DNA of 64,000 nucleotides from Petrolisthes cinctipes. Its lineage: Eukaryota > Arthropoda > Malacostraca > Decapoda > Porcellanidae. The translations under genes and the position numbers were made by a program. Shown one piece after another: positions 27,526 to 40,419 of this stretch. Under the pieces are notes generated by a model, which was not told the DNA's origin, made no database searches, and saw only the letters and a list, made by a program, of their open reading frames with translations. The stretch spans positions 1,423,501 through 1,487,500 of the forward strand of contig JAWQEG010000411.1 in assembly GCA_033782935.1 (NCBI GenBank). Reading direction: 5' to 3'. Each line of letters begins with the position of its first letter. Position 1 is the stretch's first letter.

Positions 27526-30009
27526 CGATTTTTAGCATGTTTTTAGCCTATATTTTGAAAATATTCTAGCACTGAGTAGGCATGTACAGATTGCTTCTGG
27601 GACCCCAAAATATTGAATTTTCGGGTGTTTTGAGCCTGAATTTGAGATATAAACGGGTACAGAAGATACATGCACATACTGACTTTGGGCACCAAAAATA
27701 TCGATTTTCAGCATGTTTTGGGTCTGAATTTTGAAAATACTCTAACACAGAGTAGGCATGTACAGATCGCTTCTGGGACCCCAAAATATCGAATTTTCGG
27801 GTGTTTAGGGCCAGAATTTAAGATATAAACGGGTACAGAAGATGCATGCACATATCGACTTTTGTGCACCTAAAAGATCGATTTTCAGTATGTTCTTGGC
27901 CTTTATTTTGAAAATACTCTAACACAGAGTAGGCATGTACCTTCTGAGACCTCTAAATATCGAATTTTCGGGTGTTTTGGGACTGAATTTGAGATATCGA
28001 TTTTTTGGCACCTAAAATGTCGATTTTTAGCATGTTTTTAGCCTATATTTTAAAAATATTCTAGCACTGAGTAGGCATGTACAGATTGCTTCTGGGACCC
28101 CAAAATATTGAATTTTCGGGTGTTTTGAGCCTGAATTTGAGATATAAACGGGTACAGAAGATACATGCACATATTGACTTTGGGCATCTAAAATATCGAT
28201 TTTCAGTATGTTTTGGGCCTGTATTTTGAAAATACTCTAACACTGAGTAGGCATGTACAGATTGCTTTTGGGGCCCCAAAATATTGAATTTTCTGGTGTT
28301 TTGAGCCTGAATTTAAGATATAAACGGGTACTAAAGATGCATGCACATATCGACTTTTGTGCACCTAAAAGATCGATTTTCAGTATGTTTTGAGCATGTA
28401 TTTTGAAAATACTCTAACACGGCCTAGGCATGTACAGATACCTTCTGGGACCTCTAAATATCGAATTTTCGGGTGTTTTGGGACAGAATTTGAGATATCG
28501 ATTTTTTGGCACCTAAAATGTCTATTTTTAGCATGTTTTTAGCCTATATTTTGAAAATATTCTAGCACTGTGTAGGCATGTACAGATTGCTTCTGGGACC
28601 CCAAAATATTGAATTTTCGGGTGTTTTGAGCCTGAATTTGAGATATAAACGGGTACAGAAGATACATGCCCATATTGACTTTGGGCACCAAAAATATCGA
28701 TTTTCAGCATGTTTTGGGCCTGAATTTTGAAAATACTCTAACACGGAGTAGGGATGTACAGATCGCTTCTGGGACCCCAAAATATCGAATTTTCGGGTGT
28801 TTAGGGCCAGAATTTGAGATATAAACGGGTACAGAAGATGCATGCACATATCGACTTTTGGGCACTTAAAAGATCGATTTTCAGTATGTTTTTGGCCTGT
28901 ATTTTGAAAATACTCTAACACGGAGTAGGCATGTACAGATACCTTCTGGGACCTCTAAATATCGAATTTTCGGGTGTTTTGGGACTGAATTTGAGATATC
29001 GATTTTTTGGCACCTAAAATGTCGATTTTCAGCATGTTTTGGGCCTGTATTTTGAAAATACTCTAACACTGAGTAGGCATGTACAGATTGCTTCTGGGAC
29101 CCCAAAATATTGAATTTTCGGGTGTTTTGAGCCTGAATTTGAGATATAAACGGGTACTGAAGATGTATGCACATATCGACTTTTGTGCACCTAAAAGATC
29201 GATTTTCAGTATGTTTTGAGCATGTATTTTGAAAATACTCTAACACGGAGTAGGCATGAACAGATCGCTTCTGGGACCCCTAAATATCGAATTTTCGGGT
29301 ATTTTGGGACTGAATTTGAGATATCGACTTTTTGACACCTAAAAGATCGATTTTTAGCATGTTTTTAGCCTATATTTTGAAAATATTCTAGCACTGAGTA
29401 GGCATGTACAGATTGCTTCTGGGACCCCAAAATATTGAATTTTCGGGTGTTTTGAGCCTGAATTTGAGATATAAACGGGTACAGAAGATACATGCACATA
29501 CTGACTTTGGGCACCAAAAATATCGATTTTCAGCATGTTTTGGGCCTGAATTTTGAAAATACTCTAACATGGAGTAGGCATGTACAGATCGCTTCTGGGA
29601 CCCCAAAATATCGAATTTTCGGGTGTTTAGGGCCAGAATTTGAGATATAGACGGGTACAGAAGATGCATGCACATATCGACTTTTGGGCACCTAAAAGAT
29701 CGATTTTCAGTATGTTTTTGGCCTGTATTTTGAAAATACTTTAACACGGAGTAGGCAAGTACAAATACCTTCTGGGACCTCTAAATATCGAATTTTCGGG
29801 TGTTTTGGGACTGAATTTGAGATATCGATTTTTTGGCATCTAAAATGTCGATTTTTAGCATGTTTTTAGCCTATATTTTGAAAATATTCTAGCACTGTGT
29901 AGGCATGTACAGATTGCTTCTGGGACCCCAAAATATTGAATTTTCGGGTGTTTTGAGCCTGAATTTGAGATATAAACGGGTACAGAAGATACATGCACAT
30001 ATTGACTTT
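27526..30009. repeat. 3,463-bp-offset duplication, copy 1 (about 2.5 kb)
   Basis: Shared with copy 2: the 142-bp C2, TTCTGGTGTT, AAAATGTCTATTTTTAG (28.52 and 31.98 kb), CATGCCCATATTG and GTAGGGATGTAC. It overlaps alpha copy 3. Confidence 0.8.
27929..28070 (+). repeat. C2 with 6-bp head deletion, copy 5 of 6
   Basis: Same deletion; the terminal dyad here reads TATTTTAAAAATATT, with the central G changed to A. Confidence 0.83.
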
Positions 30010-30660
30010 GGGCATGTAAAATATCGATTTTCAGCATGTTTTGGGCCTGTATTTTGAAAATACTCTAACACTGAGTAGGCATGTACAGATTGCTTCTGGG
30101 ACCCCAAAATATTGAATTTTCGGGTGTTTTGAGCCTGAATTTGAGATATAAACGGGTACTGAAGATGCATGCACATATCGACTTTTGTGCACCTAAAAGA
30201 TCGATTTTCAGTATGTTTTGAGCATGTATTTTGAAAATACTCTAACACGGAGTAGGCATGTACAGATCGCTTCTGGGAACCCTAAATATCGAATTTTCGG
30301 GTGTTTTGGGACTGAATTTGAGATATCGACTTTTTGGCACCTAAAAGATCGATTTTTAGCATGTTTTTAGCCTATATTTTGAAAATGTTCTAGCACTGTA
30401 CAGATTGCTTCTGGGACCCCAAAATATTGAATTTTCGGGTGTTTTGAGCCTGAATTTGAGATATAAACGGGTACAGAAGATACATGCACATATTGACTTT
30501 GGGCACCAAAAATATCGATTTTCAGCATGTTTTGGGCCTGAATTTTGAAAATACTCTAACACGGACTAGGCATGTACAGATCGCTTCTGTGACCTCTAAA
30601 TATCGAATTTTCGGTTGTTTTGGGACTGAATTTTAGATATCGATTTTTTGGCACCTAAAA
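28809..30660. repeat. Super-repeat alpha, copy 3
   Basis: Matches copy 2 at 8,605 bp and copy 4 at 5,113 bp. The match to copy 2 stops at about 30,660, where AAAATGTCG is replaced by AAAAGATCG, an apparent C2-to-C1 switch point. Confidence 0.8.
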
Positions 30661-31391
30661 GATCGATTTTTAGCATGTTTTTAGCCTATATTTTGAAAAT
30701 ATTCTAGCACTGTGTAGGCATGTACAGATTGCTTCTGGGACCCCAAAATATTGAATTTTCGGGTGTTTTGAGCCTGAATTTGAGATATAAACCGGTACAG
30801 AAGATGCATGCAAATATCGACTTTTGTGCACCTAAAAGATCGATTTTCAGTATGTTTTGAGCATGTATTTTGAAAATACTCTAACACGGAGTAGGCATGT
30901 ACAGATCGCTTCTGGGACCCCTAAATATCGAATTTTCGGGTGTTTTGGGACTGAATTTGAGATATCGACTTTTTGGCACCCAAAAGATCGATTTTTAGCA
31001 TGTTTTTAGCCTATATTTTGAAAATATTCTAGCACTGAGTAGGCATGTACAGATTGCTTCTGGGACCCCAAAATATTGAATTTTCGGGTGTTTTGAGCCT
31101 GAATTTGAGATATAAACGGGTACAGAAGATACATACACATACTGACTTTGGGCACCAAAAATATCGATTTTCAGCATGTTTTGGGTCTGAATTTTGAAAA
31201 TACTCTAACACAGAGTAGGCATGTACAGATCGCTTCTGGGACCCCAAAATATCGAATTTTCGGGTGTTTAGGGCCAGAATTTAAGATATAAACGGGTACA
31301 GAAGATGCATGCACATATCGACTTTTGTGCACCTAAAAGATCGATTTTCAGTATGTTCTTGGCCTGTATTTTGAAAATACTCTAACACAGA

Positions 31392-31533
31392 GTAGGCATG
31401 TACCTTCTGAGACCTCTAAATATCGAATTTTCGGGTGTTTTGGGACTGAATTTGAGATATCGATTTTTTGGCACCTAAAATGTCGATTTTTAGCATGTTT
31501 TTAGCCTATATTTTGAAAATATTCTAGCACTGA
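31392..31533 (+). repeat. C2 with 6-bp head deletion, copy 6 of 6
   Basis: Same deletion, exactly 3,463 bp after copy 5, the same spacing as between copies 1 and 2. Confidence 0.85.
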
Positions 31534-31989
31534 GTAGGCATGTACAGATTGCTTCTGGGACCCCAAAATATTGAATTTTCGGGTGTTTTGAGCCTGAATT
31601 TGAGATATAAACGGGTACAGAAGATACATGCACATATTGACTTTGGGCATCTAAAATATCGATTTTCAGCATGTTTTGGGCCTGTATTTTGAAAATACTC
31701 TAACACTGAGTAGGCATGTACAGATTGCTTCTGGGACCCCAAAATATTGAATTTTCTGGTGTTTTGAGCCTGAATTTAAGATATAAACGGGTACTAAAGA
31801 TGCATGCACATATCGACTTTTGTGCACCTAAAAGATCGATTTTCAGTATGTTTTGAGCATGTATTTTGAAAATACTCTAACACGGACTAGGCATGTACAG
31901 ATACCTTCTGGGACCTCTAAATATCGAATTTTCGGGTGTTTTGGGACAGAATTTGAGATATCGATTTTTTGGCACCTAAAATGTCTATT

Positions 31990-33468
31990 TTTAGCATGTT
32001 TTTAGCCTATATTTTGAAAATATTCTAGCACTGTGTAGGCATGTACAGATTGCTTCTGGGACCCCAAAATATTGAATTTTCGGGTGTTTTGAGCCTGAAT
32101 TTGAGATATAAACGGGTACAGAAGATACATGCCCATATTGACTTTGGGCACCAAAAATATCGATTTTCAGCATGTTTTGGGCCTGAATTTTGAAAATACT
32201 CTAACACGGAGTAGGGATGTACAGATCGCTTCTGGGACCCCAAAATATCGAATTTTCGGGTGTTTAGGGCCAGAATTTGAGATATAAACGGGTACAGAAG
32301 ATGCATGCACATATCGACTTTTGGGCACTTAAAAGATCGATTTTCAGTATGTTTTTGGCCTGTATTTTGAAAATACTCTAACACGGAGTAGGCATGTACA
32401 GATACCTTCTGGGACCTCTAAATATCGAATTTTCGGGTGTTTTGGGACTGAATTTGAGATATCGATTTTTTGGCACCTAAAATGTCGATTTTCAGCATGT
32501 TTTGGGCCTGAATTTTGAAAATACTCTAACACGGAGTAGGCATGTACAGATTGCTTCTGGGACCCCAAAATATTGAATTTTCTTGTGTTTTGAGCCTGAA
32601 TTTGAGATATAAACGGGTACTGAAGATGTATGCACATATCGACTTTTGTGCACCTAAAAGATCGATTTTCAGTATGTTTTGAGCATGTATTTTGAAAATA
32701 CTCTAACACGGAGTAGGCATGAACAGATCGCTTCTGGGACCCCTAAATATCGAATTTTCGGGTATTTTGGGACTGAATTTGAGATATCGACTTTTTGGCA
32801 CCTAAAAGATCGATTTTTAGCATGTTTTTAGCCTATATTTTGAAAATATTCTAGCACAGATTAGGCATGTACAGATTGCTTCTGGGACCCCAAAATATTG
32901 AATTTTCGGGTGTTTTGAGCCTGAATTTGAGATATAAACGGGTACAGAAGATACATGCACATACTGACTTTGGGCACCAAAAATATCGATTTTCAGCATG
33001 TTTTGGGCCTGAATTTTGAAAATACTCTAACACGGAGTAGGCATGTACAGATCGCTTCTGGGACCCCAAAATATCGAATTTTCGGGTGTTTAGGGCCAGA
33101 ATTTGAGATATAGACGGGTACAGAAGATGCATGCACATATCGACTTTTGGGCACCTAAAAGATCGATTTTCAGTATGTTTTTGGCCTGTATTTTGAAAAT
33201 ACTTTAACACGGAGTAGGCATGTACAGATACCTTCTGGGACCTCTAAATATCGAATTTTCGGGTGTTTTGGGACTGAATTTGAGATATCGATTTTTTGGC
33301 ATCTAAAATGTCGATTTTTAGCATGTTTTTAGCCTATATTTTGAAAATATTCTAGCACTGTGTAGGCATGTACAGATTGCTTCTGGGACCCCAAAATATT
33401 GAATTTTCGGGTGTTTTGAGCCTGAATTTGAGATATAAACGGGTACAGAAGATACATGCACATATTGA
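31990..33468. repeat. 1,650-bp-offset duplication, copy 1
   Basis: Shares CATGCCCATATTG, GTAGGGATGTAC, GGCACTTAAAAG, TTTTCTTGTG, CATGAACAG and the odd GCACAGATTAGGCATG (32,857 and 34,507) with copy 2. It is nested inside the 3,463-bp duplication. Confidence 0.82.
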
Positions 33469-33639
33469 CTTTGGCACCAAAAATATCGATTTTCAGCATG
33501 TTTTGGGCCTGAATTTTGAAAATACTCTAACACGGACTAGGCATGTACAGATACCTTCTGGGACCTCTAAATATCGAATTTTCGGTTGTTTTGGGACTGA
33601 ATTTTAGATATCGATTTTTTGGCACCTAAAATGTCGATT

Positions 33640-35118
33640 TTTAGCATGTTTTTAGCCTATATTTTGAAAATATTCTAGCACTGTGTAGGCATGTACAGAT
33701 TGCTTCTGGGACCCCAAAATATTGAATTTTCGGGTGTTTTGAGCCTGAATTTGAGATATAAACGGGTACAGAAGATACATGCCCATATTGACTTTGGGCA
33801 CCAAAAATATCGATTTTCAGCATGTTTTGGGCCTGAATTTTGAAAATACTCTAACACGGAGTAGGGATGTACAGATCGCTTCTGGGACCCCAAAATATCG
33901 AATTTTCGGGTGTTTAGGGCCAGAATTTGAGATATAAACGGGTACAGAAGATGCATGCACATATCGACTTTTGGGCACTTAAAAGATCGATTTTCAGTAT
34001 GTTTTTGGCCTGTATTTTGAAAATACTCTAACACGGAGTAGGCATGTACAGATACCTTCTGGGACCTCTAAATAACGAATTTTCGGGTGTTTTGGGACTG
34101 AATTTGAGATATCGATTTTTTGGCACCTAAAATGTCGATTTTCAGCATGTTTTGGGCCTGAATTTTGAAAATACTCTAACACGGAGTAGGCATGTACAGA
34201 TTGCTTCTGGGACCCCAAAATATTGAATTTTCTTGTGTTTTGAGCCTGAATTTGAGATATAAACGGGTACTGAAGATGTATGCACATATCGACTTTTGTG
34301 CACCTAAAAGATCGATTTTCAGTATGTTTTGATCATGTATTTTGAAAATACTCTAACACGGAGTAGGCATGAACAGATCGCTTCTGGGACCCCTAAATAT
34401 CGAATTTTCGGGTATTTTGGGACTGAATTTGAGATATCGACTTTTTGGCACCTAAAAGATCGATTTTTAGCATGTTTTTAGCCTATATTTTGAAAATATT
34501 CTAGCACAGATTAGGCATGTACAGATTGCTTCTGGGACCCCAAAATATTGAATTTTCGGGTGTTTTGAGCCTGAATTTGAGATATAAACGGGTACAGAAG
34601 ATACATGCACATACTGACTTTGGGCACCAAAAATATCGATTTTCAGCATGTTTTGGGCCTGAATTTTGAAAATACTCTAACACGGAGTAGGCATGTACAG
34701 ATCGCTTCTGGGACCCCAAAATATCGAATTTTCGGGTGTTTAGGGCCAGAATTTGAGATATAGACGGGTACAGAAGATGCATGCACATATCGACTTTTGG
34801 GCACCTAAAAGATCGATTTTCAGTATGTTTTTGGCCTGTATTTTGAAAATACTTTAACACGGAGTAGGCATGTACAGATACCTTCTGGGACCTCTAAATA
34901 TCGAATTTTCGGGTGTTTTGGGACTGAATTTGAGATATCGATTTTTTGGCACCTAAAATGTCGATTTTTAGCATGTTTTTAGCCTATATTTTGAAAATAT
35001 TCTAGCACTGTGTAGGCATGTACAGATTGCTTCTGGTACCCCAAAATATTGAATTTTCGGGTGTTTTGAGCCTGAATTTGAGATATAAACGGGTACAGAA
35101 GATACATGCACATATTGA
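33640..35118. repeat. 1,650-bp-offset duplication, copy 2
   Basis: Near-identical to copy 1. Private changes include TAAATAACGAATT near 34,075 and TTTTGATCATG near 34,330. It ends at about 35,118 with a switch to an A monomer with GGGCATGTAAAA. Confidence 0.82.
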
Positions 35119-35612
35119 CTTTGGGCATGTAAAATATCGATTTTCAGCATGTTTTGGGCCTGTATTTTGAAAATACTCTAACACTGAGTAGGCATGTACA
35201 GATTGCTTCTGGGACCCCAAAATATTGAATTTTCGGGTGTTTTGAGCCTGAATTTGAGATATAAACGGGTACTGAAGATGCATGCACATATCGACTTTTG
35301 TGCACCTAAAAGATCTATTTTCAGTATGTTTTGAGCATGTATTTTGAAAATACTCTAACACGGAGTAGGCATGTACAGATCGCTTCTGGGAACCCTAAAT
35401 ATCGAATTTTCGGGTGTTTTGGGACTGAATTTGAGATATCGACTTTTTGGCACCTAAAAGATCGATTTTTAGCATGTTTTTAGCCTATATTTTGAAAATG
35501 TTCTAGCACTGTACAGATTGCTTCTGGGACCCCAAAATATTGAATTTTCGGGTGTTTTGAGCCTGAATTTGAGATATAAACGGGTACAGAAGATACATGC
35601 ACATATTGACTT
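33922..35612. repeat. Super-repeat alpha, copy 4
   Basis: Matches copy 3 at 5,113 bp through the GGGCATGTAAAA and GGGAACCCT monomers. At about 35,612 it switches to an A2 that lacks two G (GACTTTGGCACC), a state also present at about 33,471. Confidence 0.78.
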
Positions 35613-37145
35613 TGGCACCAAAAATATCGATTTTCAGCATGTTTTGGGCCTGAATTTTGAAAATACTCTAACACGGACTAGGCATGTACAGATACCTTCT
35701 GGGACCTCTAAATATCGAATTTTCGGTTGTTTTGGGACTGAATTTTAGATATCGATTTTTTGGCACCTAAAATGTCGATTTTTAGCATGTTTTTAGCCTA
35801 TATTTTGAAAATATTCTAGCACTGTGTAGGCATGTACAGATTGCTTCTGGGACCCCAAAATATTGAATTTTCGGGTGTTTTGAGCCTGAATTTGAGATAT
35901 AAACGGGTACAGAAGATACATGCACATATTGACTTTGGGCATTTAAAATATCGATTTTCAGCATGTTTTGGGCCTGAATTTTGAAAATACTCTAACACGG
36001 AGTAGGCATGTACAGATCGCTTCTGGGACCCCAAAATTTCGAATTTTCGGGTGTTTAGGGCCAGAAATTGAGATATAAACGGGTACAGAAGATGCATGCA
36101 CATATCGACTTTTGGGCACCTAAAAGATCGATTTTCAGTATGTTTTTGGCCTGTATTTTGAAAATACTCTAACACGGAGTACAGATACCTTCTGGGACCT
36201 CTTAATATCGAATTTTCGGGTGTTTTGGGACTGAATTTGAGATATCGATTTTTTAGCACCTAAAATGTCGATTTTTAGCATGTTTTTAGCCTATATTTTG
36301 AGAATATTCTAGCACTGTGTAGGCATGTACAGATTGCTTCTGGGACCCCAAAATATTGAATTTTCTGGTGTTTTGAGCCTGAATTTAAGATATAAACGGG
36401 TACTAAAGATGCATGCACATATCGACTTTTGTGCACCTAAAAGATCGATTTTCAGTCTGTTTTGAGCATGTATTTTGAAAATACTCTAACACGGACTAGG
36501 CATGTACAGATACCTTCTGGGACCTCTAAATATCGAATTTTCGGGTGTTTTGGGACTGAATTTGAGATATCGATTTTTTGGCACCTAAAATGTCGATTTT
36601 CAGCATGTTTTGGGCCTGTATTTTGAAAATACTCTAACACTGAGTAGGCATGTACAGATTGCTTCTGGGACCCCAAAATATTGAATTTTCTTGTGTTTTG
36701 AGCCTGAATTTGAGATATAAACTGGTACTGAAGATGTATGCACATATCGACTTTTGTGCACCTAAAAGATCGATTTTCAGTATGTTTTGAGCATGTATTT
36801 TGAAAATACTCTAACACTGAGTAGGCATGTACAGATTGCTTCTGGGACCCCAAAATATTGAATTTTCGGGTGTTTTGAGCCTGAATTTGAAATATAAACG
36901 GGTACTGAAGATGCATGCACATATCGACTTTTGTGCACCTAAAAGATCGATTTTCAGTATGTTTTGAGCATGTATTTTGAAAATACTCTAACACGTAGTA
37001 GGCATGTACAGATCGCTTCTGGGACCCCTAAATATCGAATTTTCGGGTGTTTTGGGACTGAATTTGAGATATCGACTTTTTAGCCCCTAAAAGATCGATT
37101 TTTAGCATGTTTTTAGCCTATATTTTGAAAATATTCTAGCACTGA

Positions 37146-37646
37146 GTAGGCATGTACAGATTGCTTCTGGGACCCCAAAATATTGAATTTTCGGGTGTTT
37201 TGAGCCTGAATTTGAGATATAAACGGGTACAGAAGATACATGCACATATTGACTTTGGGCACCAAAAATATCGATTTTCAGCATGTTTTGGGCCTGAATT
37301 TTGAAAATACTCTAACACGGAGTAGGCATGTACAGATCGCTTCTGGGACCCCAAAATATCGAATTTTCGGGTGTTTAGGGCCAGAATTTTAGATATAAAC
37401 GGGTACTGAAGATGCATGCACATATCGACTTTTGTGCACCTAAAAGATCGATTTTCAGTATGTTTTGAGCATGTATTTTGAAAATACTCTAACACGTAGT
37501 AGGCATGTACAGATCGCTTCTGGGACCCCTAAATATCGAATTTTCGGGTGTTTTGGGACTGAATTTGAGATATCGACTTTTTGGCACCTAAAAGATCGAT
37601 TTTTAGCATGTTTTTAGCCTATATTTTGAAAATATTCTAGCACTGA
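37146..37646 (+). repeat. HOR unit A2-B2/B1-C1 (501 bp), hybrid of sub-families
   Basis: A full-length trimer: A2 from 37146, a B monomer from 37322 and C1 from 37499. The B monomer has a B2 head (GATCGC, TTTAGGGCCAG) but a B1 tail (TGTGCACC, GAGCATG). It shows that the two sub-families recombine inside monomers while keeping the 501-bp period. Confidence 0.85.
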
Positions 37647-37822
37647 GTAGGCATGTACAGATTGCTTCTGGGACCCCAAAATATTGAATTTTCGGGTGTT
37701 TTGAGCCTGAATTTGAGATATAAACGGGTACAGAAGATACATGCACATATTGACTTTGGGCACCAAAAATATCGATTTTCAGCATGTTTTGGGCCTGAAT
37801 TTTGAAAATACTCTAACACGGA
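37647..37822 (+). repeat. Monomer A2 (176 bp), reference copy
   Basis: Like A1 in its head and TpG states, but with GGGCACCAAAAATATCG in place of GGGCATCTAAAATATCG, a GGCCTGAATTTTG end and a closing ACACGGA. In some copies (for example near 6.37, 7.19 and 19.39 kb) the middle reads ATACTGAC. Confidence 0.88.
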
Positions 37823-37999
37823 GTAGGCATGTACAGATCGCTTCTGGGACCCCAAAATATCGAATTTTCGGGTGTTTAGGGCCAGAATTTGAGATATAAA
37901 CGGGTACAGAAGATGCATGCACATATCGACTTTTGGGCACCTAAAAGATCGATTTTCAGTATGTTTTTGGCCTGTATTTTGAAAATACTCTAACACGGA
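37823..37999 (+). repeat. Monomer B2 (177 bp), reference copy
   Basis: Class-B monomer with its own head: GATCGCTTC, AATATCGAATT and GTGTTTAGGGCCAGAATTTG. The tail has TTTTGGGCACCTAAAAGATCG and CAGTATGTTTTTGGCCTG. It keeps CpG at the sites where class A has TpG. Confidence 0.88.
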
Positions 38000-40254
38000 G
38001 TAGGCATGTACAGATACCTTCTGGGACCTCTAAATATCGTATTTTCGGGTGTTTTGGGACTGAATTTGAGATATCGATTTTTTGGCACCTAAAATGTCGA
38101 TTTTTAGCATGTTATTAGCCTATATTTTGAAAATATTCTAGCACTGTGTAGGCATGTACAGATTGCTTCTGGGACCCCAAAATATTGAATTTTCGGGTGT
38201 TTTGAGCCTGAATTTGAGATATAAACGGGTACAGAAGATACATGCACATAATGACTTTGGGCATCTAAAATATCGATTTTCAGCATGTTTTGGGCCTGTA
38301 TTATGAAAATACTCTAACACTGAGTAGGCATGTACAGATTGCTTCTGGGACCCCAAAATATTGAATTTTCGGGTGTTTTGAGCCTGAATTTGAGATATAA
38401 ACGGGTACAGAAGATACATGCACATATCGACTTTTGTGCACCTAAAAGATCGATTTTCAGTATGTTTTGAACATGTATTTTGAAAATACTCTAACACGGA
38501 GTAGGCATGTGCAGATCGCTTCTGGGACCCCTAAATATCGAATTTTCGGGTGTTTTGGGACTGAATTTGAGATATCGACTTTTTGGCACCTAAAAGATCG
38601 ATTTTTAGCATGTTTTTAGCCTATATTTTGAAAATATTCTAGCACTGTACAGATTGCTTCTGGGACCCCAAAATATTGAATTTTCGGGTGTTTTGAGCCT
38701 GAATTTGAGATATAAACGGGTACTGAAGATGCATGCACATATCGACTTCTGTGCACCTAAAAGATCGATTTTCAGTATGTTTTGAGCATGTATTTTGAAA
38801 ATACTCTAACACGGAGTAGGCATGTACAGATCGCTTCTGGGACCCCTAAATATCGATTTTTCGGGTGTTTTGGGACTGAATTTGAGATATCGACTTTTTG
38901 GCACCTAAAAGATCGATTTTTAGCATGTTTTTAGCCTATATTTTGAAAATATTCTAGCACTTTACAGATTGCTTCTGGGACCCCAAAATATTGAATTTTC
39001 GGGTGTTTTGAGCCTGAATTTGAGATATAAACGGGTACAGAAGATACATGCACATATTGACTTTGGGCACCAAAAATATCGATTTTCAGCATGTTTTGGG
39101 CCTGAATTTTGAAAATACTTTAACACGGAGTAGACATGTACAGACCGCTTCTGGGAGCCAAAAATATCGAATTTTCGGGTGTTTAGGGCCAGAATTTGAG
39201 ATATAAACGGGTACAGAAGATGCATGCACATATCGACTTTTGGGCACCTAAAAGATCGATTTTCAGTATGTTTTTGGCCTGTATTTTGAAAATACTCTAA
39301 CACGGAGTAGGCATGTACAGATACCTTCTGGGACCTCTAAATATCGAATTTTCGGGTGTTTTGGGACTGAATTTGAGATATCGATTTTTTGGCATCTAAA
39401 ATGTCGATTTTTAGCATGTTTTTAGCCTATAATTTGAAAATATTCTAGCACTGTATAGGCATGTACAGATTGCTTCTGGGACCCCAAAATATTGAATTTT
39501 CGGGTGTTTTGAGCCTGAATTTGAGATATAAACGGGTACAGAAGATACATGCACATATTGACTTTGGGCATCTAAAATATCGATTTTCAGCATGTTTTGG
39601 GCCTGTATTTTGAAAATACTCTAACACTGAGTAGGCATGTATAGATTGCTTCTGGGACCCCAAAATATTGAATTTTCGGGTGTTTTGATCCTGAATTTGA
39701 GATATAAACGGGTACTGAAGATGCATGCACATATCGACTTTTGTGCACCTAAAAGATCGATTTTCAGTATGTTTTGAGCATGTATTTTGAAAATACTCTA
39801 ACACGGAGTAGGCATGTACAGATCGCTTCTGGGACCCCAAAATATCGAATTTTCGGGTGTTTAGGGCCAGAGTTTGAGATATAAACGGGTACAGAAGATG
39901 CATGCACATATCGACTTTTGGGCACCTAAAAGATCGATTTTCAGTATGTTTTTGGCCTGTATTTTGAAAATACGGAGTAGGCATGTACAGATACCTTCTG
40001 GGACCTCTAAATATCGAATTTACGGGTGTTTTGGGACTGAATTTGAGATATCGATTTTTTGGCACCTAAAATGTCGATTTTTAGCATGTTTTTAGCCTAT
40101 ATTTTGAAAATATTCTAGCACTGTGTAGGCATGTACAGATTGCTTCTGGGACCCCAAAATATTGAATTTTCGGGTGTTTTGAGCCTGAATTTGAGATATA
40201 AACGGGTACTTTGGGCATCTAAAATATCGATTTTCAGCATGTTTTGGGCCTGAA
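37965..40254. repeat. 2,455-bp-offset duplication, copy 1 (about 2.3 kb)
   Basis: Shared with copy 2: ATATCGTATTTTC, TGTTATTAGCC, CATGTGCAGATC, TTCTGTGCACC, CACTTTACAG, TATAATTTG, CACTGTATAGG, TTTTGATCCTG, a GAAAATACGGAG junction that lacks 8 bp, and an A1 that lacks 23 bp. Confidence 0.85.
38000..38147 (+). repeat. Monomer C2 (148 bp), reference copy
   Basis: Short monomer with GATACCTTCTGGGACCTCTAA, ATATCGATTTTTTGGCACC and AAAATGTCGATTTTTAGC. It shares the 29-bp deletion with C1, so that deletion came before the C1/C2 split. In this copy GAATTTTC has become GTATTTTC, a change also found 2,455 bp downstream. Confidence 0.88.
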
Positions 40255-40277
40255 TTTTGAAAATACTCTAACACGGA
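40125..40277 (+). repeat. A1 with 23-bp internal deletion (153 bp), copy 1
   Basis: AAACGGGTAC joins directly to TTTGGGCATC, so the AGAAGATACATGCACATATTGAC segment is gone in an otherwise normal A1. It overlaps part of the 29 bp lost in class C but is a separate event with different ends. Confidence 0.82.
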
Positions 40278-40419
40278 GTAGGCATGTACAGATCGCTTCT
40301 GGGACCCCAAAATATCGAATTTTCGGGTGTTTAGGGCCAGAATTTGAGATATAAACGGGTACAGAAGATGCATGCACATATCGACTTTTGGGCACCTAAA
40401 AGATTGATTTTCAGTATGT

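Larger units (their letters stand above)
30989..33472. repeat. 3,463-bp-offset duplication, copy 2
   Basis: Matches copy 1 apart from scattered substitutions, for example TTTTCTTGTG near 32,581 where copy 1 has TTTTCGGGTG. The match ends at about 33,472, where this copy has an A2 lacking two G. Confidence 0.8.
37647..38147 (+). repeat. Reference A2-B2-C2 higher-order repeat (501 bp)
   Basis: A clean second-sub-family trimer, with members starting at 37647 (A2), 37823 (B2) and 38000 (C2). An A1-B1-C1 trimer follows at 38148, so the two sub-families can alternate in blocks of 501 bp. Confidence 0.9.
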
